Positions 25,094-37,385 of a stretch of DNA of 64,000 bases are shown here, in pieces. The notes below the pieces were generated by a model. It saw only the letters and a program-made list of their open reading frames with translations. It ran no database searches and was not told where the DNA came from. This DNA is from Tetrahymena elliotti 4EA (taxonomy: Eukaryota > Ciliophora > Oligohymenophorea > Hymenostomatida > Tetrahymenidae), in NCBI GenBank assembly GCA_000231825.2, contig JH720363.1, forward strand, positions 198,271 through 262,270, given 5' to 3'. Positions within the stretch are counted from its first letter, which is position 1; each line of letters opens with the position of its first letter. The translations under genes were made by a program, and so were the position numbers.

Positions 25094-27177
25094 TCACTGC
25101 TCTTGCATTACAAATTGTTAATATTAATCTTATAGATGAGAATCATTATGCTGAGACTAAATTTAATTTTCATCATATCTATATCTATCGACACGAGAAC
25201 TAGACTCATTTATATCATTTTCTTCCTCCCTTTCTTGCATATTACCATCATTAATAGTATTATAATCATAAAATTATCTCCAGGCCTTTGGTGGAATACC
25301 TGAATTCATTTTTTAAAATACAATTCTTAGAATTCTATCTTTATCTTCTTCTTCTAATTAGCTAACATCAATTTTATTTTTGTAAACTAGTGAGTGCTTT
25401 TAAATTATAAAAAAATCCATTGAAAATTTAACAAAATTTATTTATTTTATATTATTACCTTGTAGCTTCTAGAGTTAAGGGAAGGGAGCTTAATCTTTGA
25501 AGAAGAGTAAGACTACTAACTTTCATTTTACAAACTTTTTTAACCGATTAAAAACTTCGAGTGCTATTCTTCTTTGACTTAGTCTAAAGCTTCAAGGAAG
25601 AACTGCTCTATATCTGATCTTTAATCAAGAATCATTTAACAAACTCCTTTAATATCTCTGATTTCTTTAGATCTCTTTCTTAATTACTCATTTAAGCCTT
25701 TAGTATTTAATCAATAAATTTGTCAATAAACAAATGAAATTCTTTCAATTTCTTTAATAAAATTACATTTTAATTCATATTCCATTTCAGCTATTGTCTT
25801 TTAATGAATCTTTTATAATGACTCAACCTCTTCTTAGAATTTTTTATTTTCCTATTTAAAAAAGGGGGGATTTTCATAATATATTGATGGAAAATAAATA
25901 AATGAAAACCTTTTCTAAGAAATCTTTTAAATATTCAACTTTTTCTTTGAGTTTTTTTATTTTAACAGATTATTTATGATTGACTGTTTAGTATTCCGTG
26001 AGACCTTCATGATTTTAAGCCAGACTTCTTTTATATTGATTATTTTGGTGGGTTATTTACTCTCTCTCTATTTATAGCTGCTGCAATTCATTTTTATGAA
26101 GCTCTAAGTCTTAATTTAACTTAATATTTTCTTTTGTTGTTTATTCTGCATCTCTTATTTCTGTTTTATTTTAAAATGTAATTTAGATATCAAAAAGCTT
26201 TTTCAATTTATTTACTTTTTTAGGCTACAATGCTTGCAGCTTATCTGATTTTTTCAATAGCTTCTTTTTAATCTTCTTCGATTTTCTTCCTTTGCTTTTA
26301 GAAATTCCTTTCATATTTTTGTATTTCGTCTGCATGAGTCTTTTTAGCTTCTACTGCACTTTACTCTAATTGCTATATAATCTCCTAATATTCCCTTTCT
26401 CTTTGCTTAGAAATAAATTAAATGTTAAGTATTATTTTCATTGCATTTTGAATTATATATATTACAGGAAAAGCTAACAAAAAGTTCTTTTCTTGAATTG
26501 ACATTTCAATTTTCTTTTTCAAATCAGCAATTTCCTTGGCTTTATCAATCATTTACTCTATTTTAATATGTTTATTCTTAGTTGAGTTTTTGTTTAATAA
26601 TCCTAATAATATATTAATAATATCTAAATACATCTAAAAAATCGCTCTTTCTCATCATCAAATCTCAAAATCTTTGTCCCATATTCATTCTGCTAATCAA
26701 CTATTTGATGCTGCACTTCAACCACTTCATCTTCATTTTTAATTATCTGCTTTTCCTTCTTTCTCGTATCTTTAAGCTAAATTATTTTTATAATTTCTTT
26801 TCATCCATAAGCTATCTATTAAATGAATTACATTTGTCTTATCTATGGTTTTAACTATTTCTTTTAACTCATCTACTTCTTCTGTCCTAAAAAAAGAATC
26901 ATTTTAATTTCTTTTATTTTATATTAAATTTACAGTTTATTTGCTCTTAGATTGTATTGGCCTATAATTGTTTTGAATTTTTAAGTATCCCTTTTGAATT
27001 AATTTAAAAGAATTTAAGTTACATTAACCTCAACTTAAACAATAATTAAAATATTTTTTATGATATTCTATCTAAATTATCATTTTCATATTACAAAGTA
27101 TCTAAAGCTATTTATTCTGCTTCAGTTAATTAAAAAGGGTTAGCTTATCCCTTCTTATCTTTCTTTTTTTTTGACAT
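25094..27177 (-). CDS. Coiled-coil protein, possibly basal body-orientation factor 1 (BBOF1/CCDC176)-like
   Basis: Start ATG 27177 (MSKKKKDKKGQANPF), TGA at 25094-25096. Coding blocks alternate with short AT introns. Clear ones are 25852-25909 (58 nt, carrying an A6G6 tract), an intron near 25720-25790 and one near 25405-25465; exon boundaries near 26.6-27.0 kb are unresolved. The product is almost entirely charged coiled coil (EQSAVEAKKTHADEIQKYER, VKIKKLKEKVEYLKDFLEK), followed by IRDIKGVCQMILDQRSDIEQ-FFLEAL and, in the last exon, ILRIVFQKMNSGIPPKAW. The QRSDIEQFF block and short basic N-terminus resemble the ciliary BBOF1 family, but I cannot verify this; another axonemal or basal-body coiled-coil protein is equally possible. 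Confidence 0.55.
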
Positions 27178-28456
27178 GGAATCAATATCTATGAATTAAT
27201 AAGTTTATTGATTTTCAATAAGATAGCTATTAATTATTTAATTTAATAGTTATCATTTAATTAATTTCTTTTTACAAATTTTTTTGATTTAAATAAATAC
27301 TCTTAAATATTCAACAACTAAATTTTCAATCATTTATCTAAACCAAGAAATATTTTACTTCAAACTAAATAAATAATTCATTAAACCTTTCTAAATTTAT
27401 ATTAAAAATTCAAGAAAAAAATTTATTTATCAAAAATTTGTTTTATCTAATTAAATATTTTATGAAAATCATTTTTGTTTTTTAAAATAAATAAATTTAT
27501 TTAAATTTAAATAATGAAATTTATATTATTTCATAAAGAAAATATATTGAAAAAGAGTTTATTGTTTATTACATTAATATTACTAAATTCTATTTTATGA
27601 AATTAAGATAAATTCTGAATGTTTATTTCTAAAATAAGTCAGAAGATATTTATTAATTCAATTCTCAAATTATTTATTTATAAATTTTAATTTGTTTAGA
27701 AATAGCTAAATGTGAGTTAAAATGCAAATGTAAAAGTAAATTTGGTTTAATTTTATGAAAGAAAATAAAGAAAGTTTAATTCATACATGGTAAATCTAAA
27801 AATAAATGTTTTTTTGCTAAATTAAATAAATAATGTGAGTTAGATAAAAAATAAAAGTTCAAAAGCAATTTCAACATAAATTTAAGAATTTTTTGTCAAA
27901 AAATTAATTCTAATGTTAGATTTTATATTTAAATAACTCTAGGCAGAAAATCAATATATTATATTTTAAACTCTAAATTTCAAAATGTAAATCTTTTTTG
28001 ACAATTAAATTCCAAAAAATATACAAATATCTTTAGAAAGTAATCTAAACATGTAAATAAATTTTACTTTGCAAGATTGAATTAAGAAATATAAGTCTAA
28101 CAAGTAAGACAGACAATTTTATTCAAGTTTCTAGAAATTTTCCATACGATAAATACTATATTTATGAATAATAGACAATGTTTTGAAATTAATTAAGCAT
28201 TCTTTTCAATCACCTTAAATTAAATATTCATAGGATATTGAAAATTTGATGAAATCTTCAAACAAAAAAAATTAAGTTGAGTAAGTTCATTTTTGTAAAT
28301 TTCTAGAGTTTTTCTTTGTTTATTTAATGGGATTTTATTACATAAAGATTTTATGTGTTTTTTTAGAATTAAATAATCTAATTAGAAATATCTATTAATT
28401 TCATAAAAATACCTAAAAAATTTATTGATCTTCTAAAGAATTTAGCTGATTACAAG
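27178..28456. other. AT-rich intergenic DNA (divergent promoter region)
   Basis: Lies between divergent genes (coiled-coil gene on minus, SDR gene on plus), so it holds both promoters. No defined motif, repeat or RNA gene recognised. Confidence 0.5.
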
Positions 28457-29837
28457 ATGGATAACTTAAACATCAAAAAGCTGGCCTCTGATGTAAATTA
28501 GCTCAACAAAATGTTTTGACATTATTTTTATTATTTAAAAGACCGAATAGTTAGCAAAAAACATAAATTATACTGTTTTAGTCACTGGAGCCAGTGGATA
28601 CATTAGCAGTCACATTGTTAGTTAATTGCTCCATTTAAATTATAAAGTTAGAGGAACTGTTAGAGATGCTTCTGATAAATCCAAATATTAGCATTTGTAT
28701 GAGGCTATCCCATAAAAATACTATTAGAATATGTCTTTTGTATCAGCTGATCTGAATGAAGAGAAAGGATGGGATGAAGCTGTAAATGGATGTCAATATG
28801 TAATTCATGTTGCATCGCCTCTTTATTATGATGCAAAAATTGCAGAAGAAATGATTGGGCCAGCTGTTATGGGAACTTAATTTGTTCTAAATGCATGCAT
28901 CAAGCATCATCAAACTGTAAAGAAAGTTGTCCTAACTAGCTCAGGTAAAGCCATTTTCGAAGGTAATTTTGGAAAGTGTCACTTTGACGAAACTAACTGG
29001 TAGAATCACGAAAACGCAGGTTTCTATGGTAATTATCAATAAAAAATAGAAAAAATATAATTCCTATTTAAACTTAAATAATAATAACCAACCACAAAAA
29101 TGTAATTGAGAAAATTCTCAATTCTTTACATAAAGAATTAGTTTCAGTGAAATTTTGATATTAAAATAATATTAAAAAATCATAAATTGTTAAAATAATA
29201 AATTATTGAATATTTATTTTTTAGGAAAATCTAAATACTTTGCAGAAAAAGAGGCTTGGAAAATCTATGAAGAAAATAAGGAAAAGTTAAATCTTACAGT
29301 AATAAATCCTACTCTTGTGCTGGGGCCTCCACTTAAAGGACGTGTATCTGCAAGTTCTTTGATTGTTAGCAAGTAAGAATATATTTAGATTTTATGAAAT
29401 GATTGTTTATTTTTTAATATATTAGTCTCTTAAATGGAAAATTAATTCCTTAGCCAGTTTGCCTTTGCATTGTTGATGTTAGAGATGCTGCAGCAGCTCA
29501 TGTTGTTGCGATTTAGGATAAATTATCTGAATTAACTAAAGGATAAAGATATATTATATGTTGTTAATCACTCTGGGTAAAAGATATTGCATCTATCTTA
29601 CATGATTATTACAAAACGAGTAAACCTGAATTGACTATCCATAAAAGAGAGTTAACTCATGAAGAATTTGAAGAAAAAGCAAAAGTATTCCCTTTGTTTA
29701 AAGAAACTTTAAGATAAAGTGGCTAATATATGGTTATGGATAACCAAAAAAGTTTGTAATAATTAGATATGTAATATATTGGAATTTATCACACTCTCAT
29801 AGAAACCTCTGAAGCAATCCTTAATAATGGAAGTTGA
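28457..29837 (+). CDS. Extended short-chain dehydrogenase/reductase (dihydroflavonol/cinnamoyl-CoA reductase-like), 360 aa
   Basis: Exons 28457-28492, 28542-29028, 29225-29372 and 29426-29837; all junctions GT...AG, phases agree, TGA at 29835. After a short leader comes the Rossmann strand and nucleotide-binding loop TVLVTGASGYISSH (TGxxGxxS where the third Gly is usual), then VRGTVRD, a typical NADPH-preferring feature. Further on are VIHVASPL and, reconstituted across the second intron, the catalytic YGKSK (YxxxK) with a Ser in VVLTSSGKA. Then VINPTLVLGPPL and IVDVRDAAAAHV. These match the DFR/CCR-like NAD-dependent epimerase family, which reduces aldehydes, ketones or acyl-CoA esters using NADPH. 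Likely cytosolic; substrate cannot be read from sequence. The Ser for Gly in the dinucleotide loop is mildly unusual. Confidence 0.9.
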
Positions 29838-31744
29838 TTTGCTTAATAATATTATTTATACTGAATTCTAACAATTTAGATATTTCTTCTTTGTTTCAGA
29901 TTAACCTTAACTCTTTAATTCTAACAAATCTTATCAATATCTTTTATATCATCTACCGTATTATTTGATTATATATTTTTTAAAAGATTTTTCATTTTTT
30001 CTAAAAAAATATCATTAATAATTTAATGGTCATATTTTTCTTAAAATTTTATTTTTAGCTAATTCAATTTTTCATATTATTTATTTTAAAATTCAAAATA
30101 TAATAGGAGCTTATATTGAAAAAATTAAACTAAAAATAAATATGAAAGAAGAAAATATTAGCATAAAAAAATATGTCCTAAATTAAAATTGATGATTCTT
30201 ATTATTAGTTAAAAGTGTATGTTTAAATAGATTATTTTAATTGAATAAAATTTAGTTTGATTTTTCATAATTTTTAATAAGATATATCTTAACATTACAT
30301 TTTTATATTTTGCTGTGTTAAAAATAGTTTGAAAGAATATTCGATATTTCTAGATAAATATAATTGTACAAAATAATAAGAAAAGAAGAGTATTTTCTTT
30401 AAATGTTTAAAAAACGATATTTTTGTTACTTTGATTTGCAGATGTTCAGAAAAAAAAAGGAAGACTAAATTTAAATGAAATTAAAAAATTATTTGTTGAT
30501 CAGAAATATAAAGGAAAAAGTAAAGCAATGAAGTATGTTAAGCATAAAAATAAAGGTATAAGATAGGTGGATGGATGGATAGATAGATATCTAAAAATAA
30601 ATTTTCAAGGTAATTGTAAAATAAGCAATCAAGCATCAAGCGAAAAGAATGATAACAATTAAACTAAATAACTAATTGATTGTTCAAGCGCTAAAAATTG
30701 AAAATTTTTTGATTGGCTAATTTATTAATAATGAAAGATACACATACAGATAGATTATAAAATTGAAAGAAAGAAAGAAACAACTTCAAACAATTTACAT
30801 ATTTTTTGGCTTTAATTTGATAAAAATTAAAAATCTAAAAAATTTATAAACAAGATTTCAATTAAGCCGATAATAAAGAAAAAGGATATTTGTAATTTAA
30901 GTGAAATCAAAGATTAAATTATAACAAAATCATCCAAACTACTTACTTAAATTCAAAATATTGTTTATAAATTAATTAACAAATCTACATCAATCAATAA
31001 TAATAAATGAATGTCACTATTCGATACCCGACAAGTTGGGGCTAGTAAAAATTTGAGGTGGTTAGATTGGAAAGCAAGGTGCTGAGCATGGATGAGTTTT
31101 AAAAGATTATATAAAAGGCTACTTTGATTAGAAAGAATGACTAAATAATAAAATATATAAGATTCGGCAAACTAGTAATTAGCATTACATCTGCGATTTT
31201 TTGAAACAAATAAATTGACTAAAAATTATTGTTTACATCAAAAATTTCACAGCTGCATTTTTGACTAACTTTGTTTTTATATTATAAATCAGATCAAACT
31301 CTGTGAATTGAGCCAGTAGATTGACTTCACAGAGATTTTCGAAAATGAATCTCCCATTTTTTAGATTTACACTAAGAATGTTTCAGTAAGTTTTTTGCCT
31401 TTTTAATTAAAAAAGAATATAAGCAAATATTGCATCAAATAATCAAAGAAATTTATACAAACAAATGCACATATCTTTTAGAGCTTAAATGTATTAATTA
31501 TGTATGTAGCAATCAACTTCATAGATAAATAAATAGATAGTAGGAATATATTTCATATAATTATCACCGAACTCATCTAGAATTATTTATTTTGCTAAGA
31601 ATCTAAGTTAGGATTGGTTATTTTTTCTACTTTATTTAAATGATCATTCAAAATTAAATAAACGAATACAAAGCATTTTAAATTTAGGGCATTTTTGAAT
31701 TTCTTTTCAATTTTTGAAAGAGCAAGACAAATTGATAATGTTTT
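29838..31744. other. AT-rich intergenic DNA
   Basis: No coding gene recognised. At about 31020-31110 there is a patch of clearly higher G content; it has no tRNA features and no sustained frame. Confidence 0.45.
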
Positions 31745-34707
31745 ATGCAATTTATATATAAATAGGATATCAATAAGAGATACTATAAAAAGCTACAAAA
31801 AATATAAGTGAACAAACAAAAGTACACCAATGGGGAAGAAAACAACATAGTAAGTAGGAATAAATCTGGCAATATCCTTCAACTTCAAAGATTGCATGAT
31901 TCAAATCTAGATCTAGGTGAAACTTTAGATTAAGGTAGGGGAGTTGCTTTAAACGATAATTAAGCTTATAACAAAAATAATTAACTTAATTCAAGAAGCA
32001 GAGATTATGATATTTTTAGATTAAATAGTTTGTCTGAAGGACCCATATCAACTTACGATAGCCCAACAAAAGACTTCCTTGATTAGAGTTCAGCAAAAAT
32101 TGAAATAATAAGCAACAATATCCAAACTTCAGTCAACTCAACAGACAGAAGCTCTCTTGTCTCTCTAACCAACAAATTAACTTCTAATTACTTTGAAAAC
32201 ACCCAAGAATCCTGTTCAAATAATAACTCAATTGTAAGACAAGTCAGCAAAGAAGAAATCAATCTCCTTCAAGAAGTAAAAACATAATTTATTATCAAAA
32301 TCAATATTTTTAGAAAAAAAGCAAATGTCGAATTTTTACTAAAAAATATCCACTAATATTTCAATTTTTTCTGATAAATTTCTTTCTTTTTTTAGCAAAA
32401 AAAAGTAAGGGGGGGGGGGGGGAGGAGGAGGAGGGAGTAAATATTATTTATATTGAAGATATAAGTACAAAAAAAAATAATTAATAATAATTTAGAGAAG
32501 GAAGATAAATCAGATGCAGCTATTTCTTAGCTGTTACTCTTTTAAATTCCTAACCCTTAATATTTTCAAATAAAAATTGAGCAATTAGCATATCTTTTTT
32601 TTACTAATTGGTTGATTTGAAATATTAATTAATTTACATTTTTATGCTTACTTATTTGAAATTTGATTTTGGTTGAGCTAGATTAATTTAATTTAAATTA
32701 ATTTTGCTAATTGAAATTTTTGATTAAAATTTGCTACTAATTTTATTTTACTCAATTTTTTTTCTTTTTTTTCATATTTTTAATTTTGTCCTTTTTTAAT
32801 TGAAGAGTTTCCTGTAAGAAATACCAGAAAAGCCAGCACTTATCAAAGGGAAAGTTCACAGGTAGTTGTTCTCGTTCATCATGAGTGAGAAATGGCTAGA
32901 AATAAATGCTGAAATATGTGCTTTGATATTTTACGAAAAAGAAAAAGATATTCCTCTGAAGCCAAAGTAATTAATATTTTGAGTTTTAAAAAGTGTAATC
33001 TGATTTAATTATTAAAAATTTAGAGATATTTATCCAATTAAAGATATAGAAGCTGTTGAAGAGGTTACACCTACTCTTTTTATGAATAAAAGATATTTTT
33101 ATATAAAAATCTCTTATGTTTCTGAAATTATCATTGGCTTTAAATACAAAAGTACACAAACACTTTGGCTTCATCACCTCTCAAAAGCATTGGAATATTG
33201 CAAGTATGTTGAGAGAAAAATATCAGATTATGTTCATTAAAATAACTATAAAAAATTACAAAGAAGTTTTATATTAACAAGCATGATTGAAGATCCAGAT
33301 TAAATGCTTGTTTTAGAAGATAAAAAGAGAATTACTGATAATCCTCCATCTAGATAATACTAAACTACTATTTTATAGCCTATTTAATGTAATAGCTAAT
33401 ATACTAACTAAAGAAATGAATGTCCAAAGCTTGCTTACAAAGAAACCACCACAACTGCATTTTCAGAAAAGCCAAATACCTTAAAATAAATAGATATATT
33501 TAAACTTGATTACATTGAAGAATCTAAAAATGAGGATCTAGTTTCAAATAAATCTAAAAAATCCTACATTACTCCTCCATATTTTAATGATTATGAAAAA
33601 ATTCACTTAAGTAGTTTTGACATACTTGATATTATTGGCAGTGGAGCTTTTGGAAGAGTCTTTTTAGCATAAAAAAAGAATCATCAAAACATGTTTTATG
33701 CCATAAAATCTTTAAAGAAAAATCAGTTATTAAATAAAAACTATCTAAAATATGCTTAAACAGAGTTAAATATCTTGAAAAAATGCAGAAATCCCTTTAT
33801 CATTAGTCTTTATGCTAGCTTTCAAGTAAAATTTTAAAATGAAGTTTTAATTATTTATAATTATTTTTAAATAAAAATAGACCTAGAATTATATTTATAT
33901 GGCATTGGAGTATTGTCCTGGAGGAGATCTTGGTTTAATTTTGGCATAAAAAAATGGAATGAAAGAAAAAACTATAAAGTTTATTATAGCCTAAGTAATT
34001 CTTGCTATTGAATATCTCCATAATATGAATGTAATTTATCGTGATTTGAAGCCTGAAAATATTCTCTTAGATTAAGATGGCTATATTAAGTTAGCAGATT
34101 TTGGTTTAAGCAGAGAAAATGTTAAGGACAATGAAATTTGTAAATCATTCTGTGGTTCACCAGCTTATATCTCCCCAGAATAACTTCTCAAGATAGGAGC
34201 AACAAAAAAGACTGATGTCTATGGAATAGGCTGCATCATGTATGAAATGTATCAAGGAAATCCTCCCTTCTATCATTAAGACCTACAAGTCTTATTTGAA
34301 AACATTAAGAACTAACCAGTTCAGTTCAATGAAAATTTCTCTCCTCTTTGCAAAGATTTATTAGAAGTAAATATTTTCACTTAAATTCAAATAATATTTT
34401 TAATGAATATTTGATTAAAAAATAGAAAATGCTTCACAAACAATAAGAAATGAGACCAACCATTAGTGAAGTAAAATAACATCCTTATTTTAAAAAGATG
34501 GACTGGAATTAACTCTATCAGAAAATTACCACTGTACCTTAAGAGATTCTAGAATGTATTGATATTCATGGTTCAACATAAAATAATTATAATTACTAAA
34601 ATGCAACCATCTTCAAGGATGCTGAATACGAATTAAACTAACCAAATTAGAAAAAAAAGATTGAAAACTGGAGTTTTGTCCAAAAAAATATCATCCAAAA
34701 TGAATGA
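31745..34707 (+). CDS. PH-domain serine/threonine protein kinase, AGC/PKB-like (753 aa)
   Basis: Exons 31745-32275, 32806-32966, 33024-33825, 33881-34366 and 34426-34707; every junction is GT...AG and the lengths sum to 754 codons with TGA at 34705. Start ATG 31745 follows an in-frame TGA 12 nt upstream. Residues 1-177 are polar and unstructured. About 190-300 look like a PH domain (KGKVHRQ..., ending in the helix TLWLHHLSKALEYCK). The kinase domain begins near 430: IIGSGAFGRVF, YAIKSLKK, LEYCPGGDLG, VIYRDLKPEN, ADFGLSREN, the activation segment SFCGSPAYISPE, and DVYGIGCIMYEM. YRDLKPEN and FCGSP are typical of AGC/PKB-type kinases, although the alanine-tyrosine after CGSP departs from FCGTPEY. 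No clear hydrophobic FxxF tail. Probable phosphoinositide-responsive signalling kinase. Intron 1 carries a G14 tract. Confidence 0.88.
32409..32436 (+). repeat. G14 tract followed by GGA repeats
   Basis: Fourteen consecutive G then (AGG)n, within intron 1 (32276-32805) of the PH kinase gene. Potential G-quadruplex or slippage site; exceptional for the local base composition. Confidence 0.9.
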
Positions 34708-36065
34708 AAAATCTATGTGAATTTCAACTCGATTAACATTTTCAACTTCTCAATGAATAAAAATAAATAAATGAATGAATGACTAAATATTTAATAAAAA
34801 ATCAATTTTGATTGATTCCTTCTAAAAATCTAACCTAAATAAGTTTAATTATTTTCCAAAAACATTAATCCAAAAAAAGCAAATCATAATGTAAAATAAA
34901 AACCATAACAATCAACTTAAATAATTATTTAAATAAAATATAAAACATCTTTAAATTCTCAAGCTTAAGCATTCTGAAACCCTTTCACTTTCTCATTCAA
35001 TTATTCTATTACTTAAAATGCCACTTATAATCTGATAAAAAAAGATATCAAATAATTTGGATTTTAATAATTAATTACTAGAATCCCTTAAAAATATCTA
35101 GTATCAGCATCCAAAATTTAAATTAGTGTTAACAAATACCTAATAATGAAAAATAATAATTAAGATTTAAAAAAAGGAAAAGAAAACTCTTTAAAAATCT
35201 CTAGTTTAAGCATTAGAAAATCCTTTAAAAATCTATAAAAAATGCTAATCAAAATTTTTGTATGAGCTAATAAATAGTAAAATTATTAGGATAAAACATA
35301 ATTAATAAAAGACTCTTAATACCAAGAATTTAAATATAATAAAAAAATGCCTCAAATTTTTTAAAATTTAAGAATGAAAATGTTAAATCTTATGGTAAAA
35401 ATCAAACGAAAAAAATAATGAATTATTTTAATGAATAAAAATATGAATACACCCTAATAATAAAACTAATAACGACATTTTAATTGATGATTTAATATTC
35501 TTTACTTAACCAAACTAAAAACCCTTCCTCATAATTACTACTTACTTATTCAGAATAAACAGAAAAATATTTTAAAAAACTAATATCTATTGAAAAATTT
35601 TTATATTCAAATCTGATACCTTTTTATTTATACTTGCTTATTTCAACCAACTGTATGCAGATTTTATTACTTTCCATACTTAACTAAACAAATGCTAATT
35701 CTATATATATAACAATAATCTTTATTGAAAATCATCTAAATTACTCTATTTTACAAAAATAAATTCTTTATTTAATTTTTTATTTTTGAAACTATATAGA
35801 TAATTGTTAGAAATTTTTGTAAAATTTTGAATTAATTTCACCAAAAAATAAAAAATTAATTAAAATTCAAATAAACATAAAATAAATTAAAAAATTATTT
35901 AATCAAAATATGTAACAAAATAATAATTTGATTTATTGATAAATTGAATAGATAAATTATAGATTTTTTTTGTTTTTGAGTTGATTAAATTAAATTGAAT
36001 TTGAGATTTTAGAAGTAAGTAATTAAGTGAGGAAGGTAAGAAGGCAAATGATAATGATAATATAA
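34708..36065. other. AT-rich flank with K/N/Q-like open stretches, no gene called
   Basis: Downstream of the kinase stop the plus strand keeps a coding-like A-rich composition to about 35.5 kb. Every frame, however, is broken by TGA within about 100 codons, with no motif. Possibly 3' UTR or eroded coding sequence. Confidence 0.4.
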
Positions 36066-36398
36066 GTGAATTTGAGAAATATACATGTCTTAAAGATAAA
36101 TACATATGAAGAAGAACACATGATGAGAAGCTTAAATTTATTTGTATATTCTAAATATGAATTATCTATTAGACTTAACTTAGCTTTTGAAAATTACAAA
36201 TTAGAAAGACTAAATGATGTTTTGATTGTTAGCTGCCTATTAATTGTTATATTTTATATTAATTCCACTTTTGTTGAAAGCTAATCATTTTTATATTTTG
36301 TAGAGGAAGTTATTTGTCAACCCACCAAGAACTCTTTCTATTGTTAGAATAGAGAAATAAACTTTGGCAAACCATAAAGTCTTCCTCGAATCAAGTGA
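36066..36398 (+). CDS. Hypothetical ORF with one membrane segment (110 aa)
   Basis: ATG 36066 to TGA 36396 with the ciliate code. A polar start (MNLRNIHVLKINTYEEE) is followed by one hydrophobic stretch (VLIVSCLLIVIFYI) that could span a membrane, then a polar tail with Cys residues. No family recognised and the antisense strand is also partly open, so the call is weak. Confidence 0.25.
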
Positions 36399-37070
36399 AG
36401 CAAGATCTCTCACTTGTAGTATTCCCAGTTTTCTTCTTCGTCCATAATTTATTCCAAAGTTTTGGTTTCAGCCATATATCTTTCGGGCCATTCAATGGGG
36501 AATTTGTAATTGGCTATTTTTTTATTTTAAAAAGTTTATTTATTTTTCAGTTAAAAATGTTCAATTCAATCAATAAAATCAAGCAAAATATTTCTTTTTA
36601 TCATCATTTAAAAATTTAAATTAATATTCCAACTAGATTTTTAAGCATCAGCCAGATAAAAAATATGAATTTCATTTAAGTAAAAATCATTCTACAAATT
36701 TTATTGATAAGCATTTTATTACTATCAAAATTATAAAGCTTATTAAAAACAAACTCAGACAAGATCTTTATTCTAAATTTAAACTAATTCAATTGGAAAC
36801 CTGGGTAATTAGTTGTTATGCTCATATTAATTTAATTGTGGAAAAATAATTATTTTTTTGATTCAAACTTACCATTTCTTTTTATCTTTAAAGAAAATTT
36901 TAATTAAAATCCATTCTAAGTTTAAATTCAAAATATGTAATTATGTTCTTTTATAGTAATTGTCTTTTATTGGAAAATAAAAATTATTGTTGAATTCGAG
37001 CCAAATATTTATTTTTGTGATTAAACTAAAAACAAATATTTGCATAATCTAGTTTAGTAAATGCTAAATC

Positions 37071-37320
37071 CCAGATGATTGAGGCTTTAAATTTAAATAA
37101 AATCTTTGGAGATTGTGAACTATCTCATAGCTATGCTCATTTTCCTTTTATGAAAAAATAGAAAGAAAAAATATCTTATTGGTCATTAAAAATCAAGGGA
37201 TAGAAATGCTAAACAAAACTTAGAAATCACTGAAATGAAGAAATATCTGATGAATAAAATTAGATTGTAAAATTGTTTTTAGATTTTGATAAAAATGGTA
37301 AATTTGCTTTTGAAGTATGA
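37071..37320 (+). pseudogene. Possible EF-hand-containing fragment
   Basis: A plus-strand frame encodes FGDCELSHSYAHFPFMKK, then crosses a TGA near 37228, and downstream reads LFLDFDKNGKFAFEV. The latter resembles an EF-hand calcium loop (DxDxNGxxxxxE), although the glutamate sits at position 11 instead of 12. Surrounding frames are broken, so it is a fragment or chance match. Confidence 0.25.
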
Positions 37321-37385
37321 ATGAATGGATTTGATTTTGAGGATGACTAAGTTAGTTAGTTAGTTAAGTAATCAAAGAATGCCTA

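Noticed and set aside
31021..31045. Similarity to telomerase RNA or telomeric G4T2 (TTGGGG)
   Set aside because: A single TTGGGG without a CAACCCCAA template context; insufficient.
35899..36105. 68-aa minus-strand ORF
   Set aside because: Hydrophobic, A/T-driven, antisense to another weak ORF; no motif, no splice context.
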